From the NCBI RefSeq assembly GCF_014203605.1, contig NZ_JACHJJ010000007.1, positions 1-64,000 of the forward strand: a stretch of 64,000 nt of DNA. Reading direction: 5' to 3'. The notes beneath the pieces are model-generated. The model saw only the letters and a list, made by a program, of their open reading frames with translations, made no database searches and was not told where the DNA came from. A program made the position numbers and the translations under genes. The DNA is from Thiemannella venezuelensis. GTDB lineage: Bacteria > Actinomycetota > Actinomycetes > Streptosporangiales > Streptosporangiaceae. Positions 34,611 through 45,300 of this stretch are shown here, one piece after another. Numbering within the stretch: position 1 is the stretch's first letter; every line of letters begins with the position of its first letter.

Positions 34611-35704
34611 TCAGCCGACCGGCTTCTTCGGGTGCGCGGCGTCCGCCACGTTCTGCGCGATCTTCGCGGCGGCCGGGGCCGCCACCTTGTCCGCGTTCTC
34701 CGGGAAGTGGCAGGCCACCTGGTGGCCGGGGGCCAGCTCCACCAGCGGCGGCTCCTCCGTCTTGCAGATCACCTGGGCCTTCCAGCACCTGGTGTGGAAG
34801 CGGCAGGCGGGCGGCGGGTTGAGCGGGCTGGGCACGTCGCCCTGGAGCCGGATGCGCTCGCGGTCCTTGCGCCGGGCCGGGTCCGGGATCGGGACGGCGG
34901 ACATCAGCGCGTTGGTGTACGGGTGCATGGGCGACTCGTACAGGTCCTTGCGGTCGGCCAGCTCGACGATCTTGCCGAGGTACATGACCGCGACCCGGTC
35001 GCTGATGTGCCGGATGACCGACAGGTCGTGCGCGACGATGACGTAGGTCAGGCCGAGCTCGTTCTGCAGGTCCTCCAGGAGGTTGACCACCTGGGCCTGG
35101 ATCGAGACGTCCAGGGCGGAGACCGGCTCGTCCGCGATGATCATCTTCGGCTTGAGCGCGAGCGTGCGGGCGATGCCGATGCGCTGGCGCTGGCCGCCGG
35201 AGAACTCGTGCGGGTAGCGGTTGTAGTGCTCGGGGTTGAGCCCGACCAGTTCCAGGAGCTCCTGGACCGCCTTCTTGGTCCCCTGCTCGGTCTGCACGCC
35301 CTGGATGCGGAAGGGGGCGCCGACGATGGCGCCGACCGTGTGCCGCGGGTTCAGCGAGGAGTAGGGGTCCTGGAAGATCATCTGGATGTCGCGGCGGAGC
35401 GGCCGGATCTTCGCCTGCGGCATGTGGGTGATGTCGTGGCCCTCGAAGACGATCTTCCCGGCGGTCGGCTCCATCAGCCGGGTGACCAGGCGGCCCGTCG
35501 TGCTCTTGCCGCAGCCGGACTCGCCGACCAGGCCGAGCGTCTCGCCCTTGCGGACGTCGAAGCTGACCCCGTCGACCGCCCTGACCGCGCCGATCTGCCG
35601 CTTGAGCAGACCCTTGGTCACCGGGAAGTGCTTGACCAGGCCCTGGACGGACAGCAGCGTGTCGGGAGCGCCCACGCTCGCGCTCCCTTCGTCTGCCCTG
35701 TGGC

Positions 35705-35708
<4 letters not shown>
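34611..35708 (-). CDS. Dipeptide/oligopeptide ABC transporter ATP-binding protein (DppF/OppF type), operon 1
   Basis: 365 aa from GTG 35706-35708, coupled by GTGA to the preceding gene. Walker [14 protein letters not shown]-loop [11 protein letters not shown], signature [17 protein letters not shown], Walker [13 protein letters not shown], switch [10 protein letters not shown], and the C-terminal [14 protein letters not shown] four-Cys motif. It is a close paralogue of the DppF-type subunit of operon 2 in the ABC domain but with different ends. Confidence 0.92.
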
Positions 35709-36744
<1,036 letters not shown>

Positions 36745-36748
<4 letters not shown>

Positions 36749-37758
36749 GACAGCCTCACCCTCGGGTCGACCACCGCGTACAGGATGTCCACGATGAGGT
36801 TGGCCAGGACGATGAAGAACGCCGCGAACAGGGTGACACCCAGCACGACGGGCAGGTCGTTGCCCCGGATCGCGTCGATGACCAGCTTGCCGATGCCGGG
36901 GATGGAGAAGGTGCTCTCGGTGAGCACCGCGCCGCCCAGCAGCAGGCCGAGGTCGAGGCCGAAGATGGTGAGGATGGGGGTGAGCGTGGCGCGCAGGGCG
37001 TGCTTGGTGACGACCGTGCGCTCCTTGAGGCCCTTCGCGCGGGCCGTGCGGATGTAGTCCTCGCCCATGGTCTCCAGCATGCCCGCCCGGGTGAGCCGGG
37101 CGTACAGGGCCGCGTAGAGGAAGGCCAGGGTGACCCAGGGCAGCACGAGCGCCTGGAACCACATTACCGGATCCTCGGTGAGCCCGGTGTAGCTGCCGCC
37201 GCCGGGGAAGATTCCGAGCGTGTAGGCGAACACGGAGAGCGAGACCAGGCCGGTGAAGTAGATGGGCAGCGAGACGCCGGCGAGCGCCACCGTCATGGCG
37301 GCCCGGTCGACCGCGGTGCCGCGTTTCAGCGCCGAGATGACGCCGATGCTCACGCCGGCGACGAGCCAGACGACGGCCGCGCCCAGCGCCAGCGACATGG
37401 TCGCGGGGAGCCGGTCGAGCAGCGTCGGCCAGACCGGCTGGTTGTTGTTGAACGAGAAGCCGAAGCAGGGCGCCGGGCACTCGGCCTTCCTGGGCCCGAG
37501 CGAGTAGTCCTGGCCGGCGACGATGCCCTTGGCGAACCGCCCGTACTGCACGATGAGCGGGTCGTCCAGGTGGAGTCTCTTGACCGCGCCCTGGATCGCC
37601 TCGGGTGTGGCGTCCCGCCCGACGTAACGCGACGCCATGCCCTCGGGGGTCTGTCCCAGGGCACGCGGGATGAGAAAGAAGATCGCGAAGGTTGCCACGC
37701 TGACGATGACGAGCATCAGCACGGCGGCGATCACGCGGCGGACGATGAAAGCGACCAC
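36745..37758 (-). CDS. Dipeptide/oligopeptide ABC transporter permease (DppB/OppB type), operon 1
   Basis: 337 aa, GTG start, six helices. Leader [27 protein letters not shown] loop [29 protein letters not shown]-terminus [17 protein letters not shown]. The first periplasmic loop carries [15 protein letters not shown], two extra Cys not usual in DppB. No strong ribosome binding site precedes the GTG. A stable hairpin lies between it and the upstream SBP gene, which should lower its expression relative to the binding protein. Confidence 0.92.
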
Positions 37759-37771
37759 GATCGTTCGGCCG

Positions 37772-37802
37772 GGGCGCCCGGGAGGATCACTCCCGGGCGC
37801 CC
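37772..37802 (-). terminator. Intercistronic hairpin after the binding-protein gene of operon 1
   Basis: Perfect 13-bp arms GGGCGCCCGGGAG / CTCCCGGGCGCCC around GATCA. It sits 36 nt past the SBP stop and 13 nt before the permease GTG. It may act as a partial terminator or as an RNA-stabilising structure, giving more binding protein than permease. Confidence 0.65.
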
Positions 37803-37837
37803 TAGGCCTTCACCTGCCTTTGGCTAGCTAGGGAGGA

Positions 37838-39616
37838 CTACTGCTTGACGCCGAGCCACGTGTAGTCGTACATGCCGTAGGCCGGGTGCACGTACACGTT
37901 GGTCAGGCTCTCCGGGCGGAAGAGCAGGGTCTTCTCGTAGACGAACGGCAGGAAGGCCGCCGACTCCATGACCTTCTTGTCGACCTCGCCCCAGATCTTG
38001 TTGCGCTCGGTGGCGTCGGTGGTCTGGATGCCCTTGTCGAGCAGCTCGTTCACCGCCGGGTCGTTGAGCTCCATCATGTTGTAGTTGCCGGAGGCCTTGA
38101 TGAAGCGGCCGTCGACGATCTGCGACAGGAAGCCGAAGCCCGAGGGCCAGTCGGCGCCCCAACCGGCGATCATGATGCCCAGGTTGTTCTTGTGCACGAA
38201 GTCCGGCTTGCCGGCGTACTGCGCGCTCCAGTCACCCGAGGGGTACTTCTTGATCGAGGCCTTGATGCCGACCTTGTCCAGCGAGGCCTGCAGGGCCTCG
38301 GCGACCTGGACCTCCTTGGTGCGGTCGCCGCGGACCGCGATGTTGGTCTCGAAGCCGTCGGCCTTGCCGCAGGCCGCCAGGGCCTCCTTGGCCTTGGCCA
38401 CGTCGCCCTTGTTGTCGGCGCCGTTCGGGAACAGGTCGTACTGCTGGTAGCCGACCGTGGTCGGGGTCATCAGCGTGCTGCCGATGTCACCGCCGAGCGG
38501 GCCGCCCCACGGCGCCTGGGTGGCGACCTGGTCGGTGGCGTACTGCACGGCCTTGCGGCACTCGATGTTGTCGAACGGGGCGACCTTGGTCGACATCATC
38601 GCGTAGCGGTTGAAGGGGGTGTACGGGTTGTCCGTGGAGTCCTTCAGCTTGGCGTCGCCGACGATCTTCGCGCGGGCCGCGGTCTGCACGCCGGTGCCGC
38701 CGAGGTCGACGTGGATCTGGCCGGCCAGCAGGCGCTGGTCGATGTCCTCGGCGCTCTGCTTCATCTGGACCTCGATGCGGTCCGGAAGCTGCTTGCGCGT
38801 GGTGTCGGTGGCCTGGTCCCAGTGCTCGTTCTTCACGAGGTTGAACTGCTTGCCGACCTCGTAGCTCTCGATCTTGTAGGGGCCGGTCGAGGCGACGGTC
38901 TTCTCGTACTCCAGGCCGGTGTCCTTGGCCTGCGGCACGGGGGCCGACTGCGGGTTGGCGACCAGGAAGTCGAACTCCGAGAACGGGGCCTTGAGCTTGA
39001 AGACGATGGTGTAGTCGTCCGGGGTCTCGATGGCCTTGAAGTTGTCGAGGTTCTTGTCCTTGTAGGGACCCTTGTAGCCCTCGGCGTCGAGGTACTCGGC
39101 GAAGTACTTCGGACCGTCGGTGAGCTCCTCGGAGAAATTGCTCCGGGCGATGGCGTACTTGACGTCCGCGGCCTTGACCTCCGTGCCGTCGTCGTACTTG
39201 ATGCCCTTCTTGATCTTGTACGTCCAGGTCTTGCCGTCCTCGCTGGCCTCGCCCAGGCCCTCGGCGAGGTCCGGGACCAGCTTCAGGCCCTCCTCGCCGG
39301 GCGCGGCGGTGTAGGTCAGCAGCGGGCGGGCGTACAGACGCGTGAAGTTCCAGTTGAACGCGTAGTAGGTGTTGCCCGGGTCCATCGAGTCGGGCTCGTC
39401 GGAGTAGGCGAACTTGAGCGTGCCGCCCTTGGCGTCGTTGGCGTTGACGACCTTGGTGTAGCCGTCGTTGTGCTTGGCGGCGGAGGCCCCGGTGCCGGTG
39501 TTGCCCGTCCCGGTGGTCTTGTCGCCACCACCGCCGGCGGTGCCGCCGCAGGCGGCGAGGCTCATGGCCAGCGCGGTACCCAGCGCGGCGAGCGCCAGGG
39601 CGTTGGTCTTCCTCAT
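37838..39616 (-). CDS. Oligopeptide/dipeptide-binding lipoprotein (SBP family 5), operon 1
   Basis: 592 aa. A signal peptide with lipobox SLAAC (Cys about residue 23) is followed by a Gly/Thr-rich linker to about residue 50. Family 5 blocks include GGTLKFAYSDEPDSMDPGNTYYAFNWNFTRL, LVPDLAEGLGEASEDGKTWTYKIKKGIKYDDG and ECRKAVQYATDQVA. Peptide-type substrate is inferred from family and operon. ATG with AAGGGGGTG about 12 nt upstream. It lies between the DppC- and DppB-type permease genes, an unusual position. Confidence 0.93.
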   Translation of the reverse strand: MRKTNALALAALGTALAMSLAACGGTAGGGGDKTTGTGNTGTGASAAKHNDGYTKVVNANDAKGGTLKFAYSDEPDSMDPGNTYYAFNWNFTRLYARPLLTYTAAPGEEGLKLVPDLAEGLGEASEDGKTWTYKIKKGIKYDDGTEVKAADVKYAIARSNFSEELTDGPKYFAEYLDAEGYKGPYKDKNLDNFKAIETPDDYTIVFKLKAPFSEFDFLVANPQSAPVPQAKDTGLEYEKTVASTGPYKIESYEVGKQFNLVKNEHWDQATDTTRKQLPDRIEVQMKQSAEDIDQRLLAGQIHVDLGGTGVQTAARAKIVGDAKLKDSTDNPYTPFNRYAMMSTKVAPFDNIECRKAVQYATDQVATQAPWGGPLGGDIGSTLMTPTTVGYQQYDLFPNGADNKGDVAKAKEALAACGKADGFETNIAVRGDRTKEVQVAEALQASLDKVGIKASIKKYPSGDWSAQYAGKPDFVHKNNLGIMIAGWGADWPSGFGFLSQIVDGRFIKASGNYNMMELNDPAVNELLDKGIQTTDATERNKIWGEVDKKVMESAAFLPFVYEKTLLFRPESLTNVYVHPAYGMYDYTWLGVKQ

Positions 39617-39677
39617 CGTGGTTGTACACCCCTTGTCATGAGTGACGGTGATATCGAGGAACGGAAGCGTTGTCGCG

Positions 39678-40688
39678 CTACCGGGCTCGCGGGTCGAGGG
39701 CGTCCCGGAGCCCGTCGCCCAGAAGGTTGAAGGCCATCACGGTAACGAAGATCGCGAGGCCCGGGACGATCATGAAATGCGGTGCGATCTGGTAGTAGTC
39801 GACCGCACGGGTGAGCATGCCGCCCCAGGAGGCCTGAGGCTCGGCCACGCCCACTCCGAGGAATGACAGCGCGGCCTCGAAGAGGATGTTCGAGGGGATG
39901 AGCAGCGTGGCGTAGACCAGGATCGGCGCCACGAGATTCGGGAAGACCTCGCGGAAGATGATGTAGCGGTTCCCCGCGCCCAGCGACCGGGCCGCGTCCA
40001 CGAACTCGCGCTCGCGCAGCGAGAGGGTCTGGCCGCGCACGATGCGCGCGATGTACGGCCAGTTGAAGAACCCGATGATGAACACGATCACCGCGACCCG
40101 CAGGCCGTTGCCGCTGAGGCCGAGCGCCTTGTCGGGCACGGCGCCGACGATGGCGATCGCGAACAGCAGCAGCGGGAAGGCGAGGAAGACGTCCATCAAC
40201 CGGCTGATGAGCGTGTCGACCCAGCCGCCGAAGAAGCCCGCGAGCACGCCCAGCAGCGAGCCGAGCACCACCGAGACCAGAGTGGCGAGGAAGGCCACCA
40301 GCAGCGAGATCTGCGCGCCGGACAGGATCCGGGCGAACAGGTCGCGGCCGTTGACCGGTTCCAGCCCGAACGGGTGCTCCAGGCTCATGCCGCCCCAGGT
40401 GCCGAGCGGCGCGCTGGTCATGGGGTCGATGAGATCGTTGTTGGGCAGGTTCGGCGGGTCGCCGAAGAGCGCGATCAGCCCGCCGAACGGACGCTCGGCG
40501 AAGATGGCGATCAGCGTCAGGAACACCACGACGAAGGCGCCGACGAAGGCGGCCTTGTCGCGTTTCAGTCGCATCCATGCGATCTGACCGAGCGAACGGC
40601 CTTCGATGGCCTTTCCGCCCGCCCCTTCAAGCACGGCCTCCGGCTGGGCCTCCATGGCCTGCCCGGAGACATCGAGCGGTGCGGTCAT
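39678..40688 (-). CDS. Dipeptide/oligopeptide ABC transporter permease (DppC/OppC type), first gene of operon 1
   Basis: 336 aa from ATG 40686-40688 (AGGGGG 8 nt upstream; the ATG at 40718 has none). OppC leader IAWMRLKRDKAAFVGAFVVVFLTL, then EHPFGLEPVNGRDLFARILSGAQISL, EAA loop EFVDAARSLGAGNRYIIFREVFPN, end LGDGLRDALDPRAR. The loop after the first helix is long (about 40 residues). Being first, ahead of the SBP, differs from the standard SBP-B-C-D-F order seen in operon 2. Confidence 0.92.
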   Translation of the reverse strand: MTAPLDVSGQAMEAQPEAVLEGAGGKAIEGRSLGQIAWMRLKRDKAAFVGAFVVVFLTLIAIFAERPFGGLIALFGDPPNLPNNDLIDPMTSAPLGTWGGMSLEHPFGLEPVNGRDLFARILSGAQISLLVAFLATLVSVVLGSLLGVLAGFFGGWVDTLISRLMDVFLAFPLLLFAIAIVGAVPDKALGLSGNGLRVAVIVFIIGFFNWPYIARIVRGQTLSLREREFVDAARSLGAGNRYIIFREVFPNLVAPILVYATLLIPSNILFEAALSFLGVGVAEPQASWGGMLTRAVDYYQIAPHFMIVPGLAIFVTVMAFNLLGDGLRDALDPRAR

Positions 40689-40854
40689 ACCAGTGGCCCC
40701 CTGGATCCCAGACGACATTGTCCGAAGAGAGCGTCCCCCGGGTCGGGGTCTCGCGCCCTGAGTCTACGGTCCTGTTTCGCAGTCCCGTTCCGCAGAATCT
40801 ATGGGCTGATCTGCGGTGACCAGTCCTTTAGGGGGCTATGTGGCTTAACTGTGA

Positions 40855-40864
40855 TTCACGTGAA
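40855..40864. promoter_or_regulatory. TTCACGTGAA palindrome upstream of peptide operon 1
   Basis: A perfect 10-bp palindrome in the AT-rich core of the 277-bp gap before the operon's first gene (about 165 nt upstream of its start). It is a candidate operator for an unknown regulator; short palindromes also arise by chance. Confidence 0.3.
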
Positions 40865-40927
40865 ATTCATTCGTTTTGATCTTGAATCGAATGTCCGGAG
40901 GACGTTCCGCTTCTGTCTCGATTTTGT

Positions 40928-40949
40928 GACACGCCGAAGACGGCGCGCC
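40928..40949 (-). terminator. Rho-independent terminator after the small membrane protein gene
   Basis: On the minus strand GGCGCGCCG-TCTT-CGGCGTGTC forms a 9-bp stem (two G-T pairs) with a TCTT loop, followed by ACAAAAT. It lies 16 nt after the stop at 40966 and before the promoter region of the peptide operon. Confidence 0.6.
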
Positions 40950-40965
40950 GACGCGGCCCGCGGCC

Positions 40966-41496
40966 TCACCCGATCCCGCGGCGCTTGAGGATCGCCTCGA
41001 TGTCGGAGAAGTCGTCATCGCCCGCGGGGCCGGCGCTCTTGCCGGGCTTGGGCGACGCTCCGGGGGTGCGCTGCGGCAGCGGCTGCGTGACGGCGTTCGG
41101 CCGCCCCTGCCGCACGGCGGCGGCCGCCGGAGCCGCCGGAGCCGCGGGCGCGGCGGACGCGGCGGGCGCGGCCTTGCGGGCGGAGGCCGTACGGCGGGCC
41201 CGCAGCACCCCGGAGACCAGGAACAGCACCACCGACACGCCGGCCACGGCCACGCCCGCCCACACCATGGGGTTGAGCACGAGCCCGGCGACGAACCCGG
41301 TGACCGCCGTGCCGATCTGCCACAGGGTCGGCAGCGCGCCGGTCAGGTAGGCCGCCACCGGAAGCAGCGACCACGCCGCCATGCGCAGCCCGGCCGCGGC
41401 CCCCCGGCGGCGCAGCAGCAGGAAGCTCAGGACCAGCCCCACCCCGGTCAGTCCGGCGCACAGCGCCAGCCACGGAATCTGGGCGTATGTCAACAT
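40966..41496 (-). CDS. Small membrane protein with Ala-rich tail, unknown function
   Basis: 176 aa. Three hydrophobic segments (about residues 5-28, 38-60 and 66-97) are followed by a positively charged stretch (LRARRTASARKAA), an Ala/Pro-rich linker (about 108-128), and a tail ending DDDFSDIEAILKRRGIG. The 'DDFSDIEAILKRRGI'-type end recurs in small actinobacterial membrane proteins and may be a binding peptide; I have no function for it. ATG with GAGGGGTGG upstream. It is followed by a terminator, so it is probably monocistronic or the end of the metH-HAD unit. Confidence 0.7.
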   Translation of the reverse strand: MLTYAQIPWLALCAGLTGVGLVLSFLLLRRRGAAAGLRMAAWSLLPVAAYLTGALPTLWQIGTAVTGFVAGLVLNPMVWAGVAVAGVSVVLFLVSGVLRARRTASARKAAPAASAAPAAPAAPAAAAVRQGRPNAVTQPLPQRTPGASPKPGKSAGPAGDDDFSDIEAILKRRGIG

Positions 41497-41631
41497 GGCG
41501 GAACCACCCCTCGTATCGGTTTGCCTTCCTCCATCCTGGCACGCGGATACGCGGGCGTTCCTCCTCCTTCGGGAGGGATCATCCCCTAGGGGTCGCGGAC
41601 CTCCCGCCGGGCGGAGGCCGGGGTGTCCTCC

Positions 41632-41695
41632 GGGTCACAGCCACCGGGGTCACAGCCACCGGGTCACGGCGCCGGGTCACAGCCGCCGGTCACGG
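41632..41695 (-). repeat. Degenerate 13-16 bp tandem repeats just after the HAD gene
   Basis: About five copies of a unit containing GGTCACAGCC(A/G)CCGG or GGTCACGGC..C (plus strand). The first copies are nearly exact (16 and 15 bp). The HAD stop codon lies in the last copy. On the minus strand each unit reads as CTGTGACCC. Confidence 0.65.
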
Positions 41696-42343
41696 CTCCC
41701 GGGCGGACAGCTCCCGCAGGGTCTCGAGGTCGATCTCGCGCAGCGAGGCGGCGACGAGCCGGCCGGGGGCGTGCGGGATCGGCAGCACGCTCGGCACGGC
41801 CACCACCCGGCAGCCCGCGGCGGTGGCCGCCGTCACCCCGTTCGGGGAGTCCTCCAGTGCCACGCAGCGGGCCGGGTCCACGCCGAGCAGCCGGGCGGCC
41901 GTCAGGTACGGCTCCGGGTCGGGCTTGGTCCTCGCCACGTCCTCGCAGGTCACGATCCGGTCGAAGTGGTGCCTGCCGATGACGCCGTCCAGGCACGCGT
42001 CGGCGATCACCCGGGCCGAGGAGGTGACCAGGGCGGTGGGCAGGCCCGCCCGCCGTACGGCCGCCAGCAGCCCGGCCGCGCCCGGCATCATCTCCACGCC
42101 CTCGGAGAGCCTGCGGACCATGCCCGCCAGCATCCAGGCCTCCACGTCCTGCGGAGAGGCGCCGGAGCCGGAGCGCCGGAGCATGTAGGCCACCGTGGCC
42201 GGCATCGAGCCACCCACCAGGTGCTCCTGGTCGGCCGGGGACCAGTCGCCGCCGAGCCGCTCCATCACCTCGGTCTCGACCTGGAACCAGATCTTCTCGC
42301 TGTCCACGAGCAGCCCGTCCATGTCGAAGAGGACCGCGTCCAT
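41690..42343 (-). CDS. HAD superfamily hydrolase (beta-phosphoglucomutase-like phosphatase)
   Basis: 217 aa. Motif I FDMDGLLVDS (Asp nucleophile and acid/base), a helical cap of the C1 type (about residues 18-85), motif II VTSS, motif III Lys before PDPEPYL, and motif IV ALEDSPNGVTAA. The combination DxDGLLVDSE and EDSxxG is typical of sugar-phosphate phosphatases and beta-PGM relatives. It starts 20 nt after the metH stop and is probably co-transcribed with it, a pairing seen in other actinobacteria, for reasons unknown. Confidence 0.9.
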   Translation of the reverse strand: MDAVLFDMDGLLVDSEKIWFQVETEVMERLGGDWSPADQEHLVGGSMPATVAYMLRRSGSGASPQDVEAWMLAGMVRRLSEGVEMMPGAAGLLAAVRRAGLPTALVTSSARVIADACLDGVIGRHHFDRIVTCEDVARTKPDPEPYLTAARLLGVDPARCVALEDSPNGVTAATAAGCRVVAVPSVLPIPHAPGRLVAASLREIDLETLRELSAREP

Positions 42344-42363
42344 CCCCGAAGAGTCCTCTCTGG

Positions 42364-45300
42364 TCAGACGTTGAAGTAGCCGGCCTCGGGGTGGTGGACG
42401 ATCAGGGCGGAGGTCGACTGCTCGGGGTGGAGCTGGAACTCCTCCGACAGGTTCACCCCGATCCGCACCGGGTCGATCAGCTCCATCAGCTGGACCTGGT
42501 CCTCCAGGTTGGGGCAGGCCGGGTAGCCGAAGGAGTAGCGGCAGCCGGTGACGTTGACCTTGAGCATGTCCTCCAGCGACTCGTCACCGCCGATGCCCAG
42601 CTCCGAGCGGACGCGCGCGTGCCAGTACTCGGCCAGCGCCTCGGTGAGCTGCACCGACAGGCCGTGCAGCTCCAGGTAGTCGCGGTAGGCGTCCTTGGCG
42701 AACAGCTCGGCCGTCGCCTCGGAGATCCGGCCGCCCATCGTGGCGACCTGGAAGGCGACCACGTCGACCTCGCCGGAGTCCTTCGGGCGGAAGAAGTCGG
42801 ACAGGCACAGGTGCCGGTCGCGGCGCTGGCGCGGGAAGGTGAAGCGGGTGCGCTCGTTGCCCGCCTCGTCGAGGATGATCAGCGAGTCGCCGTCGCTCAC
42901 GCACGGGAAGTAGCCGTAGGCGACCGCCGCCTGGAGCAGGCCCTCGGTCTGCATGCGCTCCAGCCACATCCGCAGCCGCGGCCGGCCCTCGGTCTCGACG
43001 AGCTCCTCGTAGGAGGGGCCGTCTCCGCCGCGGGCGGCCTTGAGGCCCCACTGGCCCATGAAGGTCGCCCGCTCGTCCAGGAACGCGGCGTAGTCGGCCA
43101 GCGGGATGCCCTTGATGATCCGGTCGCCGAGGAACGGCGCGACCGGAACCGGGTTGTCGGCGGCCACGTCGGAGCGGGCGGGCAGGTCCTCCACCGCGGT
43201 GCGCTGCAGGACCGCGCCGGTCTTGACCCGGCGCTGGCGCAGCGGCGGCAGGGACGCGCCGTCCTCGCCGCGCTTGACCGCCATGAAGGCGTCCATCAGG
43301 CGCAGGCCCTCGAAGGCGTCGCGGGCGTAGCGGACCTCGCCCCGGAAGAGCTCGGCGAGGTCCTGCTCGACGTAGGCGCGGGTGAGGGCGGCGCCGCCGA
43401 GCAGCACGGGGAACCTCTCGGCGATGCCCCGGGAGTTCATCTCCTCGAGGTTCTCCTTCATCACCACCGTGGACTTCACCAGCAGCCCGGACATGCCGAT
43501 GACGTCGGCCTTGGCGTCCTCGGCCGCCTCCAGGATGGCCGAGACCGGCTGCTTGATGCCGAGGTTGACGACCTCGTAGCCGTTGTTGGACAGGATGATG
43601 TCGACCAGGTTCTTGCCGATGTCGTGCACGTCGCCCTTGACGGTCGCCAGCACGATGCGGCCCTTGGTCTCGCCCTCGACCCGCTCCATGTGCGGCTCCA
43701 GGTAGGCCACGGCGGTCTTCATCACCTCGGCCGACTGGAGCACGAACGGCAGCTGCATCTCGCCGGAGCCGAACAGCTCGCCGACGGTCTTCATGCCGTC
43801 CAGCAGCACGTCGTTGACGATCTCCAGTGCCGGCCGCTGCTCCAGGGCCAGGTCGAGGTCGGCCTCCAGGCCCTTCCTCTCGCCGTCGACGATGCGCCGC
43901 TTGAGCCGCTCCCAGAGCGGGAGCCCGGCCAGTTCCTCGGCCTTGCCCGCCTTCATCGCGGCGGCGTCGACGCCCTCGAACAGCTCCATGAAGCGCTGCA
44001 GGGGGTCGTAGCCCTCGCGCCGCCGGTCGTAGACCATGTCGAGGGCGACCTGGCGCTGCTCGTCGGGGATGCGCGCCATCGGCAGGATCTTGGAGGCGTG
44101 CGCGATCGCCGAGTCCAGGCCGGCGTTGACGCACTCGTTGAGGAAGACGCTGTTGAGCACCATGCGGGCGGCCGGGTTGAGCCCGAAGGAGATGTTGGAC
44201 AGCCCGAGCGTGGTCTGCACCGCCGGGTAGCGCCGCTTGAGCTCGGCGATGGCCTCGATGGTCTCCAGGCCGTCGCGCCGGGTCTCCTCCTGGCCGGTGG
44301 CGATCGGGAAGGTCAGGCAGTCGACGATGATGTCCTCGACCCGCACCCCCCAGTTCCCCGTCAGGTCCTCGATGAGGCGGGTGGCGATGCGGACCTTGTC
44401 GTCGGCGGTGCGCGCCTGGCCCTCCTCGTCGATGGTCAGCGCGACCACGGCGGCGCCGTGCTCGCGGACCAGCTTCATGATCCTGGTGAAGCGGGAGTCC
44501 GGGCCGTCGCCGTCCTCGTAGTTGACCGAGTTGACGACCGCGCGCCCGCCGAGCATCTCCAGGCCCGCCTCCAGCACGGCGGGCTCGGTGGAGTCGAGCA
44601 TGATCGGCAGCGTGGAGGCGGTGGCGAACCGGAAGGCCAGCTCCCGCATGTCGCCCGCGCCGTCGCGGCCGACGTAGTCGACGCACAGGTCCAGCATGTG
44701 CGCGCCGTCGCGGGCCTGGGCCCGGGCGATCTCGACGCACTCCTCCCAGTTCCCGGCGAGCATGGCCTCGCGGAAGGCCTTGGAGCCGTTGGCGTTGGTC
44801 CGCTCGCCGACGGCCAGGTAGGAGGTGTCCTGCCGGAAGGGCACGTGCTGGTAGAGCGAGGAGGCCCCGGCCTCGGGGCGGGGGCGGCGGGCGGCGGCCT
44901 CCTGGCCGCGGACCCGCTCGACGACCTTGCGCAGGTGCTCGGGGGTGGTGCCGCAGCAGCCGCCGACGATCGACAGGCCGAAGGACCGGGTGAAGGTCTC
45001 GTGCGCGTCGGCCAGCTCGTCGGGGCCGAGCGGGTAGTAGGCGCCGTCGGAGGTCAGCACCGGCAGCCCGGCGTTGGGCATGCAGGAGAGCCGGACCCGC
45101 GCGTGGCGGGCCAGGTAGCGCAGGTGCTCGCTCATCTCGGCCGGGCCGGTGGCGCAGTTGAGCCCGATCACGTCGACGCCGAGCGGCTCGATCGCGGTCA
45201 GCGCCGCGCCGATCTCCGAGCCGAGCAGCATCGCGCCGTTGGTCTCGATGGTGACCTGGGCGATGATCGGCACGTCCCGGCCCGCGTCGGCGATGGCCCG

